The notes: generated from the sequence alone by a model not told the origin. A stretch of 64,000 nt of DNA from Dysidea avara (GCF_963678975.1 NC_089275.1:22939977-23003976), one strand, 5' to 3'; positions 45,917 through 58,756 are shown, counted from the first letter of the stretch. A program made the numbers and translations.

Positions 45917-46819
45917 TTGTATATATAATTATTAATTATACACTCTGCATTATGTTTTCAGCAGTTTGTCACATATTTTTATTTATTTATGTATTTATTT
46001 ATTTATGGTGTACACAGTGAAAAATTGTACACTAATAAGTTTACGTATATTGATGCAATCTGTTCTATTTGCATGCATAGTGCATTAGAAGCCATATATT
46101 GATGTTGTTAGTAAAATGGTTAAATATTTGCAATGTACTGATTATATCAACTCATGGATTGAATGTTTGCCAATCAAGTTAATTTAACAATATGCTATTG
46201 GTTTCTTGGCTAATGGCCATGCATGGTGGCCATGCATGGCTTATGTAGTTGTATGTCATGTGTTAACTTGGTGAATCACTACTGCACTGATGAAGCTTGG
46301 CCAACAAAATCATTACAAGAAATTTGAGACTGCTTTATTAGAGAGTTTTTGATGATATTTAAAATATTTCTCCTGTTGTCTTAAGAGTAATTCAACAGGA
46401 AACCATATGCTTGTAATTCCCTTACAGGTGGTCAGCTAGCAGCTTATTTAACTAATGAAATCCATATAAGTGCCAAATATATTCATAAGAGGCCTTGCGA
46501 AGGCACATTGAATTTCTTCACAAGGCATTTTGTTAATGTGATTCATTATTGCAATGAATAATTTTACCTATTATGTCAGCTTACATTACACTATAAGAGG
46601 ACTGTAATAGCAGAGATCAAAGACACTTAGCTATGCTCTGATCCAGGCTGAAATAGTTTTAAAACTCTCTAATAGAGCATTCAATAATGACCTCCATTTC
46701 TTGTAATGTTCTTATGCGGCGCACGCTAGCTAACCCGGATTCAGCGCACGCCCCTTACTTTTGGAGTTGATGGATGGTACCTATATATAGCGGGTCTATG
46801 AGAATTACAACTAGTCTCA
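45917..46819. other. Gene D-E intergenic region
   Basis: 0.9 kb. AU-rich ATTTATTTATGTATTTATTTATTTATGG at about 45978-46005, a CTCTAATAGAG motif at 46667, and TATATATA at 46782 in front of gene E. Confidence 0.6.
46782..46789 (+). promoter_or_regulatory. Candidate TATA box, gene E
   Basis: TATATATA 38 bp before the ATG at 46820 and 74 bp before the one at 46856. A start of transcription about 30 bp downstream would leave almost no leader for the first ATG, favouring the second. Confidence 0.4.
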
Positions 46820-47321
46820 ATGGTAAAAGGCACAGCGGCAATTGCGCGTATATCAATGGAAGAGATCAGTTTAGACGAGAGTTTAGACGACTGCTGTATG
46901 ACCACACGGGCGGACAACACTAAACTAATCCCTACAGATCGTGATATCAGTTACGAGTCTCAAAGCATATCGATAAGATGGTCACCAACGCGACCATCGA
47001 GATATATAAATGGAATCGTAGCCACCAGTTCACTAGGTAGCTTGATATGGGGATATCATTTCTCAGTTCTTGCTGGAGCAATGCTACTAATCGATGATCA
47101 CTACAATCTGAATGTATTATGGCATGAAGTTATTGTTAGTGTATTAGTTGCAGGAGCTACTATTGGAGCAGCAGTTGCTGGATGGTTGAGTGATAAGTTT
47201 GGTCGTTGGAAAATGATGATGTGTACTGCTGTGTTGTATGGAGTGGGAGCCATCATAATGGCAACATCATTCTCTAAGTTCTGTCTGGTGGTTGGACGAG
47301 GCATCGCTGGACTGGCACTCG
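46820..47321 (+). CDS. SLC2A13-like: Gene E exon 1 (start 46820 or 46856)
   Basis: Ends CTCG|GTACAG, a weaker donor than the GTATGT/GTAAGT of the paralogues; phase 1 is kept. Confidence 0.85.
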
Positions 47322-50300
47322 GTACAGGATTTAGCTATGTAGCAAGTAGAAGGGAAAATTAGGAATTTTAAGTTCGATTAAGGATCATAACCATAAAATG
47401 TAAAGAAACAAGGGAGGTTGCAAGATGTACTAGTGTACATTTAATCCCTATACTTCATTCTAGGTTAGCAAGGATTAGCTAGGTATACCCTGCAGGTGTA
47501 GGTGATCTCCACCTTAATTGTACCTTTTATGGCTATGATCCCTAATCAAATTTCTAATTTCCTAATTTTTTCCTTGTAAATTACTATGACTGGTTACTAC
47601 ATCAAAAATAAAAGCCATATACTTAATGTGTTCATCTGAACACATGAACTATCAGTTACAGGGAAAGTGAAAAACCATTATGCTTCGTTTGCAGCTATTT
47701 TTGGCCCGTAATGTACAACTTATTGGAAGCCTTTTTGGCTTGATTCTACCAAACCAAAATTCCAAGGCTCTATGAAGGTATTGTGAGACTGGTTTGTGGT
47801 TAATATATTTTGTGGGAAAGTGTACATTCCTTCCTAATAATATAGTTACTACCTGTACTGTATGATATACAGGTGGCTCCAATGTGCTTATATGCATGTA
47901 CTTCACACTGGATGCCTTAATAAGGGAGGGGTTTGCTGATAAACCAGAGGAGGGTGTAAAAGGTATGTTACTACAAGCCAAGGAACCACCTACCTGCTTG
48001 GCTTCGAAGCACTATATATTTGTGACTTTAGATAGACACATGTTAGAGGTGGTTTTGTGTGACAGTATGATTTCCAACCAGTAGATGGCTTCTGAGGTGG
48101 AATTGATATGTGGTCACCTAAGTCTGTAGGACCCGGGCAGTGTACACAGTAAAGGATCAGATAGCTGTGTAATTGAGACACTGAAATAAAATATTACCAC
48201 CTATATGGGTTGTTGATCACGGTCACTGTGTTTTTATGCAAACTTTTGCTAGGAACAGTGTCATCCCCAGCTGGTGTTCACACAAAGGTTGCAGTTCACC
48301 ATGATATTAAGTATACACCACAAAACTATGCTGTTCACAACTATATTTGTACTAGCTAGTTTATCTATGTCAGGCTATAGGTCCAATGTTCATTAGTGAG
48401 ATTTTCAATCCACTGTTCCTGGAATGTTTATTCATTTCATTTTAAGGATTGCAAAAGTATCATGTTTTTGTTTCAAAAACTAATGTCAGCTTTGCGAGAT
48501 GGAATGTACAAAAAGCTCAGTGTAGTGGTAGTATTAGTTGTAATGTCTGGTCTGTGGTTGAAATGTTTGCATGATGGAGTGCACAGTGATCTGTGGTTGA
48601 AGCTTACTAGGGCTGTCTGGTTGCATCATTCCTTTTATCACTATGAACCTTAATTAATCACTATCTTTTAGTATGATGCAATTCATAATAGCCACTTAAG
48701 TTATGGTTAAAAGTGTTAATGTGTCCATTGCTATATAGCCTGTATGTGGTGTCTCTCTAGTAGCTAAGAAGTTAAATCTCTTCACAATCTGGACAAAATC
48801 GTAAAAAGGAACTTACACTGTAAAGTCCTATGCACTGGGATGTAAAGGTAACTGCTACACTGTAAATTGGCTATGATTCCTACAGTCACTGAAGTATAAC
48901 CATCATAGTAAGCCAGTGACTGCAGGAGTCATACCAGTCAATTTACAGTGTACGTCTCCACCTACTAGCTACCCTGTAACTCAGAACACCATACTATCTA
49001 TAGTAACAGCATCAAAGATTAGCATGGCAACTCTTGATGAAGCCATAACTTCACTTATGACCACTTGTTGTACCCCTAGTTAGCCATGATATTATAGTTA
49101 ACACTTCAGTTTTGTATCGTCAGGTTATATACCAAGGTACCAATTGATCCAGCAGAACTACTAGTGTAGATCTATAAATTTTTGTTACAATTGACCTGCT
49201 ATCCAGGCTGTGAGCTCTGTAGCTAAAGTTATATAGGTAGAAGTCACTGTTTAAGATAAACTACAGATGTCCGACGGCTTGTTTTTCAGATCAAAATGAT
49301 CACAGTATGATGACTATACTAGCTGCTGCTATGCATTCAATGGTTTGCCTTAGTGATGTTTTGATATTCCCAGTATGTTATAACAGTATAATAGCAGTGT
49401 TTATTCCATGCCGCAAACCATTATCACTAAGTTCACCTATACAAGCTATGAGTGCATTAACTGAAACTAGTTTTATAAAATTGTGGCAAAGCATAGTTCT
49501 CCAGGGGATGTTGTAAAATGTGGAATGGAGTGGTTGTACGTTCCTTTGTTAAAAGGTTATAGGATATGCTTAATCAAGAGTGACCATCTGTTGACAATGT
49601 ACTCTACCTAGAATTTGTGTAAAGGACATCTGCTATGCAGATTTTCTTGAACAACTCAGTACTCATCATTTATTAGAGTGCTACCAGTGTGCAGGTTTGT
49701 GGCAACTGGAGCAATCTTTCCCTGCCCTAGCCTCAGCAAAAAAATGTGTTTGTTGTATTTTTCCATATTGTGTGGCACCCCTCTTTTATTTTCTACCCTT
49801 TTCCTCTTGTGGCCTTGCCAGTGTGGTTTGTGGGATAAGGTGGGAGTCAACTAAGCACATTAATTTCATCAGAGCATTTCGTCTATTCATCTGAGAGGAC
49901 TCTGGTAGGGCCGACAGGGACAAGGGGCAGAAAATAAAAGTAGGGCCCTGACAGTATACCAAATGCATTTTAACTGGGGCCCAAACAGGCCAGGACAGGA
50001 AAAATAGCCCAGCTTCTACCCTTAGGGGTTTGATAGCACTTTCATATGGTGAGTACTAGCTGTTCAGAGCAAATCTACATAGCAGCGCAGATGTCCTTTG
50101 CATCGCAGCAGATACTAGAGTGTATTGTCACTTGCCTAAGGGCCCAGGGACACATACATAGTATATAGTCAATTTAGTGCATGATGACTTTAGTCCTAAA
50201 TGAATATGATTAAACATAGCCAATTTATTAGTCAACAAAGGAACGTACTACCATTCCATTCTATGATTCCACATTCCATGTTTACAACATCCTGTTCTGG

Positions 50301-53300
50301 AGTAGCCAATTTATTATCTAACTAACATTCCATGATTTCTGGTAAAGTACTCTATTAGATTTTGAATATTCATCACAAAACAAGGGAGGACTTGACTATT
50401 GTTGTATATGCATGAATACACATGGAACTCTACTACAGTTATTGTTGTGCATTGAACAGTGACACTTTGAACATCAAAGCTGTTCAGTAGTCATAGTGTT
50501 AGTAAAGAAATTACACTTCCCATTGTAGTGGACTGTACTTGTGTGTTATCATAACAGTGCATATGTAATTAGTTAAGAAGTGCTACAATTTGATTAATTG
50601 CTACAAATACCAAGTCTTGACTTTGTGCACTGTGCATGTACACTGTTTTAGTCTCTGCTTTGAGTCAGGAACTAATATGGCAATTTTACTATACCGAGGC
50701 ACTGCTGGCTAGTGGCACTCTGGACAGATTAGGGTAAATAGAAGATTAGATTTTTACTTCAAGGGAATGCGCAAGGGGTAGACAAGCCCACATGCAGGAA
50801 CATAATAAATATTTTATTCCTACTTAATTTGTTGCTCGCAATGGTATGATTTATGATTTTTTTTTAAATTGTACAATCTCTAACTTTTAACAAGTATAGT
50901 CAGCATTTTGGTAGTGCTTTGTAGTGCACGTGGTCTTGTCCAACCCCCTTGCTTTTTGCAAATACCCGGTAATCTAGGCCAATTTATTATCTCTCTGATG
51001 ATCGATTATTGCTTCTGATGTTGTGTATGATGTCACTTATAGTAATGAGTGACATGGCCACTAGTAAAGTAGAAATAATTTATTGTTTAAGTCCAGGGGT
51101 GGATCCAGGAGTTGGCAAGGGAAGGGGCACAAACAGGCTAAGTTGTAAGTGGTTGGGGGAGAGCCAGATTCTCTAATTCAGTGCTGCATTTTTGAAGCAA
51201 CAAATAAATCGCCCCTTAGTAGTTTCTCACTGTTGATTTTTGCCTTTTCAGATGGTTGTGAAGTCTTAAAAGCTGTTTAAAAGGCTCTGAATGTCTTAAA
51301 CAAATAAATGCAACACGATAATTATTTTAGAGGTGTTTGGTACGTACGAAGGACAATTTCACAGCTATAGTATGTTCACGTTGAGCTGAATCCTCAAAAT
51401 CATTCAATAACTCATGGATGCAATTACACACGATCTTGAAATTTGGCTCATTTGTAGTACTGTTTGACCCGCTAAAAATGTTTCAAAATCTTTTTGTTCA
51501 AATGTTTGACATAATATTTATGGCCAATCAAAATTTTCACAATACATTTCCTGTGTGGAAGCCATATAAGTACAGTGTCCATTACAGCCCTTTCCCGAAC
51601 TTGTAATGGAGCCAAACCGTACATGTCTGTTGTTGACACCTTTACTGTTACCAATAATCATCTGGTTGGCTGAAATGTTAACTCTGTTTAGAAAAAATCC
51701 ACTTTAAATTTTTAGCTGTTTTTCAGGATTCAGCTCAACATGAACATACTATAGTTTGACTTTGGTTCACTTTGGTTTCAGGTGAATTTGTAATAAATGC
51801 TAGTAAAATGGGCATATTTGCATGAGTTTCTTGAGTTTAGTAGCTATTTTAATCAGAAGTATGATTGGCTCCTCCACAAGGTGAGGAATGGGGGGGGGGG
51901 GGGCATTTGCCCCAAATGTCTCATCCTGGATCTGCCATTGAAGTCTTTACTGAGCTACTAGCTATAATGGCACAAATCTGCTGATTTTCTTGAGCTTACC
52001 ACCACATAAAAGATGTTCATGTTTTTCTTTGCAACTTCATTGCTAACATCTTTTTGTTGCGTACTTCGCACACTTTCGTCACTCAGCCATCAGCTCAATG
52101 CTTGGTCAGTTTATAGTTCCAACTTTGCCGTTCATCATTTAACATACAGTTGCTTTTTAGCCACGATTGAGACTTGTAAGTCAAAGCATGCCATGGAAAT
52201 GTATCATTATGTTCTCTATTTTCTGCCAAAATTTTCTGACTTATCTATTGAACACCATTTCATATGTGCTTTTAGTAAGACATTTATTGAATTCAATGCT
52301 CTTTTTTAATGAGCCTATGTATGGGTGTTGCTTGTAGCAAGAACCATTCATGGTAAGACAGTGTGGTGTAGTTGTGTACATCAGATATCCATCACAGGGA
52401 TTGTTTGTGTATGGAACAGTTTCTGGATATATTGTTTTAGTCTTGGTTGTGTTTATGCTACATCAAAGTATTTTCTGTACAAACTTTATGCTTCACACGC
52501 AGCTGTTTTTCGTTCAATTAAGTACACTAACATCACGTACATATCAGGTAATGCACAACTTACAGTGTTGCAACTAATATGTTACACTTCAAAGTAGCTT
52601 TTTAACCTTTTGAAGGTACTTTTTAAAGTAGTTCTAATCCTTTCAAGTTACTTTTACAGTAGTTTTAAGCTGCTAAATTCACTTTTAAGTTAAATGCCTT
52701 TGATGTGGTTGAGGGTGCCTTTAATGTGGCCTGGCATTTGTCCAGGATCCTCTGTGGTGGTTGAATATATCATTATGGTTACTATATCAAAGCTTCACAT
52801 TAGCTCTTACTATAACACTAGTACTTACTGTGTAATGTTTTCAAAATGTATAAGAAACCTTATCACCATGAGACAGTTTTGATTGTGGGATTCGATTGGT
52901 CTCAATTGAGAGCCACAGGAGGGCTCAATTGTAGGCCACAGGAGATCACTGAAGCCCACAATGTAAAGTGGATGTTGCTCATATAGGTTTCATATACATT
53001 TTACTACAGTATTCAATAGTAAGAAGCATTAAAGCTGTACAGTTTGTGGAATGCAGTAATGAGTTGTCAGCACCTTTGCAGTGCAACATCTAGATGTTGC
53101 ACTGCTAAGTGTGCCACATCACATTTGTAGCATAAAGAATTCCTTTGATCTGATGTGTGAAAGTGTTACATATACGTATACACTCTAGAGTTATTGTTAC
53201 ATTGTACTTGCTTTCTTGCTTGTAGGGGTGAACCAATATAAAAGCAAATCAATGTGCTACAGATTCTGATACTGATGTTTATGGTACAGCTGTAATTGGG

Positions 53301-56300
53301 TATCTGAGAACCAATTAATATTGGGTACAAATATTATAATTATTAAATGTTTACACATGATACACAGCTTATATCAAAAGAACAAAATAACTTAAATAGG
53401 AACTGGTTGAAAGGCTATGGGAACTGAGAAGACCTGGCAGAGACAATTACTACATACCATGCTGGGTATTGAATAGCTGTTGCACTATAAAGTTACTTTG
53501 ACAAGGGTAATGCTAATATTGGCTAGTAAGATTTTTGATGCTACCAATGTAGCTCTATCGTGCTAATACCAATTAATAGCTATACCGCCTATACGGTTAC
53601 AACTGGTGGCTATTAAACCTGAAGCACATAATGCGCTTGTGATTTAAGTAATCGAGTTGGTATAGCACCCAGTTACTATTTATACAATAGCATCCATACG
53701 GGTTCTGTATATTAGTGGTCTGGCTTAGCTGCTTTACACTTAAGATTGTCTTTATGTACGTATGATGGAAGCATATATAGGCAGTAACAAGTAATACAAA
53801 TCATTTAACGTATTGTTTTGTATCATCAAAAGGCCTGCACTCAGTTGTCGGACCAGTTTATGTCGCAGAAATGTCACCTAGTCACATCAGAGGGAAATTA
53901 GTATTAGGAAGTTATGTTCTGTCTGGCGGAGGTGTAGTCTGTGGAGCTGTTGCTAATGGACTGTTCAGCATTGACACACAACATGCTTACTCTTATGGAT
54001 GGAGGTTTGATTAGTAAAATTATGTGTAATAAATTTGATCTTTTAAGTGACAGTGGGAGTGTAATAATGCTAAGCAGTTGTATCTGAAGGAATCACATAA
54101 AATTGATATGCATACATAAACTGATCGAATATCATGTGAGAGACTTAAGAGTAATAAAGTATTATCACTTTGGCTTCTAATTGTTGTCTACTGCTTCTTA
54201 AAAGCATATCTTCTTACCAACTCTGCACCTGTTCAATTCATTTCACTCATACCTTTATAACTGGTGATCGGCAGTCCACTTACTTGCAGATGGTATGTTG
54301 TCACTATTGGTGAAAGCAGGAGACAGGCAATCAGGTATGATTCCTTCTCTATGTGTAGTTTTGTTCTCTTGTTGTAGTCAATCTTTCCTTCAGAACCTAC
54401 TTTTCATCTTAAGTTTTCTGATATTTTTATGCATACAATCAAGAGTATATTATATACTCTTGATACAATTAGTAGCACTGTACAAAACTACAGTGGAACC
54501 ACAGTAGTATCCATAACTGAAGGCTATACTTGGTGTTCAAATATCTCCTTTACTATCTCCGAAATTGTGTATAAAATATCCAGAAAGCATAACTGATAAC
54601 TATAGTGCATATGTAGCTAAAATTAGAGCAACCACATTACTTTAAAGCAGAAAAACTGAGGTTCCACTGTAGTACGTCAGTTGTGCATTCGTGATTGTTA
54701 AGGTATGTATACTAAAGACCAGTGATATGATATACAGGTAGGCTTGGACAATTCTCAAGGGATGAATAAGGTATGCACTTAGGACTGTATGTGTAGTACT
54801 AATGTGCTGTGCTGCAAGATAGATCAGGTGTGTATATATACAATAGTAGTCACCCAGTGCAGTCTTGTCCCTGATGATGTGGCCAAAGTGAAACTGGATA
54901 GTTAGCATCTATTATGATCAGTGCACGTATTTAACCATTTTACTAAGGATTGAATTTTAGGTTTCTGAAATGCTATCTCTGAAAGTGTGTCTCAATTTAA
55001 TGCAATGAGTGTCCATGTAAACATCTGTGGTTTATCTTGTTAAAAAACAGTTGAAATACAGCAATGTGATTAATTGTTTAGAACAGTGTTTCTTATGAGA
55101 TATTAAAGCAAAGATTACAAAAAAAATTCAAATGTTCGTTCTTAAACTGTTGAATTGTGAATGCATTTATTAATGAATGCAAGTTACTTTTTTTTTTGCT
55201 ATTTACACATTACAGATACACACTTGGATTAGGGGTTTTCCCTTCCATTGCAATGTGCATCTGTCTGTGGTTTCTGTTTGAGACTCCACGATGGCTGGTG
55301 TTTCATGGTAAAGTGGACAAAGCTCGGGAAGTAATGAGGAAGATTCGTAGTGATGATGTGGTAGAGAAAGAACTAGGTGATATTGTGAATGACTATGAGT
55401 TGACTTCTAAACATGCCATAGGTATGTATATCTTTGTGTACTGTGGTCCTTTGTCTTCTCTTGCTGAACCACAAGCATAGCACAATGATATTAGATGTTA
55501 AGTTAGCTGTGTCTACTATACACTTGTTGACATGTTATTGCTAATACAAATTATTCAAAGTGTAAACACAAGTAACAAGTAAAATAGGTTGTCTGCTAAT
55601 TCCTAGCTAATAGTCAATTATTTGCTGGATGTGCTTTGACTTGTACCAAATGCGTATACTGTAACTGTTTGCTTGAAAGTTCGCCAAAAGCCGACACATG
55701 ATTTGTTTAGACTCAGTGTAATGTCACAATTCTCATCAGATACTGTGTGCATGTATAGCTAAATCCCATTAAAATTACTAAGGTTGAAAACTTTGTTCCC
55801 ATAGCTAAACATTATGTACAGTATAGTCATATCACAGCAGTAGATATCTTACAAGTCCGAGGACCAGATATGTAATGCAACTTGTTTCTATTCAAGTTAA
55901 AAAGTTGCACTATTTTGATGTATGTAGCTTTACATACTGTTAGCATAAAAACATTATACTGACACTGCACTTTGGTTACCAACATTTTACTTTTATGCTT
56001 TTGGTAATGTGAAAGATGTGTGTTGTTACACATTAAGGTATTTCGTTTGCTCAACACTTTTTTTTGTCAAAAATTATATACTTAAAAACCTTACTGGACT
56101 GTTCATTGATTGCCATACAGTTCCAGTATGCTCTTTGAAGTATGGCTTTACTGGGACAAAATTATACTTTTGTGCAAACTCATGCATGTGTATAGTATGT
56201 GCACTATGCATACATTCATCAACTTGTGATAAACAAATATTGAGATAAGTAATGTAGACAAGTGACATATTAATCTAATAAAGCAGTCAGCATCAGGTTA

Positions 56301-57532
56301 TTTCAGCCACTATATTTTGTAGTGTAGCTATATGCTTATTGGCAGAAAATGTACTGGTGTAATCTCTATTACTGTAAATCAGGCTCCTCAAGAGTTTTTG
56401 TCATTGATCGCCATGAGTGCCATAAAATATATAGCACAAACAGCTAGGTTTATAGTACCATACTTAAATATGTTTGTGTGCTAATTATGATATGTTATTT
56501 TCATTATTCAAATGAAAAGGTACAGTTCAATTCATCAAGAAAGTATTTCACAGTAAGACACTGCTCTACACCATGTTCATTGGATGCAGCATTCAGATCT
56601 TTCAAGCGTTCAGTGGGAATACTATAATCTTATTTTATAGTTCTAGTATCCTGAAGACAGTTGGATTTAATCTCAAAGAAGCTATTTGGTTTTCAACCCT
56701 ACCTGCTACAGTTAACTTGATCATGAAGGCAGTGAGTGCTTTTCTAGTGGAAAGAACTGGTCGCAGAAAACTGCACATTGCATCAAGTATTTGTGTTACA
56801 ATAAGTCTTGGTCTCTTAGCAGCTTCCTTCTACCTCGGCAACATCAATAGTCCTTCTGCTGTTCCTTTACAAGAAGGAGGAAAATGTGATTTTAAGAAGT
56901 GTGGAACTTGTGCGACAAATTCTCATTGTGGCTTTTGTACTGTGAAAGTTGATGGAGAATATTTGTATGGTACTTGTAGTGAAGGTAGTAAAGATCATGC
57001 TGATGTTAGGGTGAATAACAGTCAGTGTGTTACATGGAATGAAACTGTATGGACTAATGAAACATCTAACATCACATCAGAATGGTACTTTGATCATTGT
57101 CCCGATAATAAATTTGCAATATTCTCACTGGTGGCCATGTTTCTGTTAGTGGCATCTGCAGCCTCAGGGACCGTTTCACTTCCCTTTGTAATAAACTCTG
57201 AAATATATCCTACATGGGCAAGGGGACCAGCCGTGTCTGTAGCTTCCATGTTTTACTGGATGTCCAACTTGTTGCTGGCGTTGACATTTTTAACCCTAAT
57301 AGATACATTAGGATTACCACTTGTAATCATAGTTGTGTATGGAGCAGTGACGGCTATCAGTGTTGTGTTTTGTTTCTTTTTACTCCCTGAAACAAAGAAT
57401 CAACCACTAGAGAAAATTGAAAAATTATTTTCAAGGCCATACTTTCTTACATGGCATAATGAGCATGTTTTCAGAAAGCCCCTAAATATTTCACAGTACT
57501 CTATAGTTGAAATGGAGGAACGGACTCTTTAA
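46820..57532 (+). CDS. SLC2A13-like: Gene E: HMIT/SLC2A13-like MFS sugar transporter, 4 exons, complete
   Basis: Exons 46820 (or 46856)-47321, 53833-54004, 55216-55421 and 56520-57532 join to 630 or 618 aa. The ATG at 46856 (MEEISLDESLDD) matches the start of gene F (MDEDEISLDD) and lies a sensible distance from the TATATATA at 46782, so it is the likelier start. TM1 reads GYHFSVLAGAM, TM7 QAFSGNT. TM10 reads LPFVINSEIYPTWARG, with Phe where the other copies and human HMIT have Trp. The C-tail is longer before its QYSIVEMEERTL end. Intron 1 is about 6.5 kb, the largest here, and is full of repeats. By exon 1, E and F are sister copies. Confidence 0.9.
47354..47572. mobile_element. Foldback MITE just after gene E exon 1
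   Basis: Inverted pairs AAAATTAGGAATTT / AATTTCCTAATTTTT-like and TTAAGGATCATAACCATAAAA / TTTTATGGCTATGATCCCTAA. Starts about 30 bp after the donor. Confidence 0.75.
48874..48955. repeat. Small inverted repeat
   Basis: ACACTGTAAATTGGCTATGA pairs imperfectly with TCATACCAGTCAATTTACAGTGT. Confidence 0.75.
49090..50345. repeat. Unclassified dispersed repeat, copy 2
   Basis: Colinear blocks with 16015-17215. Its right half is an inverted repeat: CTCCAGGGGATGTTGTAAAA .. (49499-49555) pairs with ..TTTACAACATCCTGTTCTGGAG (about 50238-50302). Confidence 0.6.
51366..51753 (+). mobile_element. ~380 bp TIR MITE, full-length copy
   Basis: TATAGTATGTTCACGTTGAG to CTCAACATGAACATACTATA; the same orientation as the copy at 40681. 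Confidence 0.9.
53833..54004 (+). CDS. SLC2A13-like: Gene E exon 2
   Basis: 172 nt, AAAAG| to TGGAG|GTTTGA. Encodes LHSVVGPVYVAEMSPSHIRG. Confidence 0.92.
54005..55215 (+). other. Gene E intron 2
   Basis: 1.2 kb, with the TA-flanked MITE at 54491-54669. Otherwise featureless. Confidence 0.7.
54491..54669. mobile_element. Tc1/mariner-like MITE with CAGTGGAACC ends, copy 2
   Basis: CAGTGGAACCACAGTAG .. CTGAGGTTCCACTG flanked by TA. Same terminal motif as 23678-23874 but a different interior. Confidence 0.8.
55216..55421 (+). CDS. SLC2A13-like: Gene E exon 3
   Basis: 206 nt, TTACAG| to ATAG|GTATGT. Confidence 0.92.
55422..56519 (+). other. Gene E intron 3
   Basis: 1.1 kb, no element with clear ends; a degenerate TCTAATAAAGCAGTCA at 56274. 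Confidence 0.6.
56520..57532 (+). CDS. SLC2A13-like: Gene E exon 4
   Basis: Starts after AAAAG; TAA at 57530-57532. The TM segments are the most diverged of the set, while the Cys-rich loop remains nearly identical. Confidence 0.93.
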
Positions 57533-58398
57533 ATGTGTATTGCTATTATTTAATTGTGTATGTAATTATTTATTTATTGTATTAGATATTAGAGAGGTAG
57601 GGATGTATGTTATTGATTTCACAGATTAATTTATACACTCAAAGCAAGTTACTAATTGTATGACTAAACAATAAATTTCTTCACACATTAGCTACACATA
57701 TCTCAATTTGCTCTTAATGCCTTCATCACCTTTAAGTGATGCCACTATCTTGTTGTGGGCTGTGGCAACATTGACACATTCTGTGGCAACAACAACACAT
57801 TGTAATACCTGTTTGTAGCCTCAAGGAGCACAATTTTAAGACTAGAGTTAAAAGCATTAGTGTATGAAACATAGACCTTAATAAATACTGGCTATCTATG
57901 GATGCAAGAAAACGATGTCGGCAGTTTATACTGACACACTGAGCTGGAGAATTCTTGGTCAAAGCAAAGTCCAAAACTTAGGGTTGTGTTTAATTTTGTT
58001 ACAGTGAATAATTGTATGGCTAGGGTTTGATGTGTGCACTGTACATGATGAGGTAATGAATTCACCTTAATAACGAATTATATGTCAAAGAAAATGTAGT
58101 ATTACACTGTGCAGATCATTATTACTGAGTTCTCAGTAAAACCAACCATTTTAGTAAAAGATACTGTCTTATAAGGCAGTCATTTGGCAATGGATATATA
58201 GGAGGTACGTTGTCGACTATGGCTATGCTGACCATTGACCATGTTCCAATATTTTAGTGAATGTAGCTATCATTTCTGCGACAACATGGGGAGCCCCCTT
58301 ATGCAGAAATGGCTGGGATATGATGACAACACAACTACACCTTGTTGCCATTGTAAATAATTATTGTCAAGCCAACTGTGAGTGTCAATTCACAAGTC
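57533..58398. other. Gene E 3' flank
   Basis: AU-rich TAATTATTTATTTATTG at about 57563-57579 and AATAAA at 57670-57675. Confidence 0.55.
57670..57675 (+). promoter_or_regulatory. Candidate poly(A) signal, gene E
   Basis: AATAAA about 140 bp after the stop, close to the spacing seen in gene A. Confidence 0.45.
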
Positions 58399-58756
58399 TA
58401 TAGTATGTTCACATTGAGCTGAATCCCCAAAACATTTAATAACTCATGGATGATGCAATTAAACACAATCTTGAAATTTGCCTCATTTGTAGCACTGCTT
58501 GACCCGCTAAAAAATATTTCAAAATCTTTTTGTTCTAATGTTTGACATAATATTTACAGTCAATCACAATACATTTCCTGTGGGGAAGCCATACAAGCGC
58601 AGTGTCCATTACAGCCCTTTCCCGAACTTGTAATGGAGCCAATCCGTACGTGTCTGTTGTTGACACCTTTGCTGTTACCAATAATCATCTGGTTGGCTGA
58701 AATGTTAACTCTGTTGAGCTGTTTTTCAGGATTCAGCTCCATGTGAACATACTATA
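58399..58756 (+). mobile_element. ~380 bp TIR MITE with small internal deletions
   Basis: TATAGTATGTTCACATTGAG to CTCCATGTGAACATACTATA, with a short gap before the right end. It lies about 370 bp upstream of gene F. Confidence 0.88.

Larger units (their letters stand above)
47322..53832 (+). other. Gene E intron 1 (6.5 kb)
   Basis: Repeat-filled. Contains a foldback MITE (47354-47572), a small inverted repeat (48874-48955), the second copy of the unclassified repeat (49090-50345), a ~380 bp MITE (51366-51753) and a G homopolymer near 51890. The open frame at 52013-52309 has no recognisable domain. Confidence 0.75.

Noticed and set aside
51418-51654. Frames of about 60 codons on both strands inside the ~380 bp MITEs
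   Set aside because: The elements are non-coding and the frames are broken differently in each copy.
52013-52309. 98-codon + strand frame in gene E intron 1
   Set aside because: No domain, odd composition, embedded in intronic repeats.
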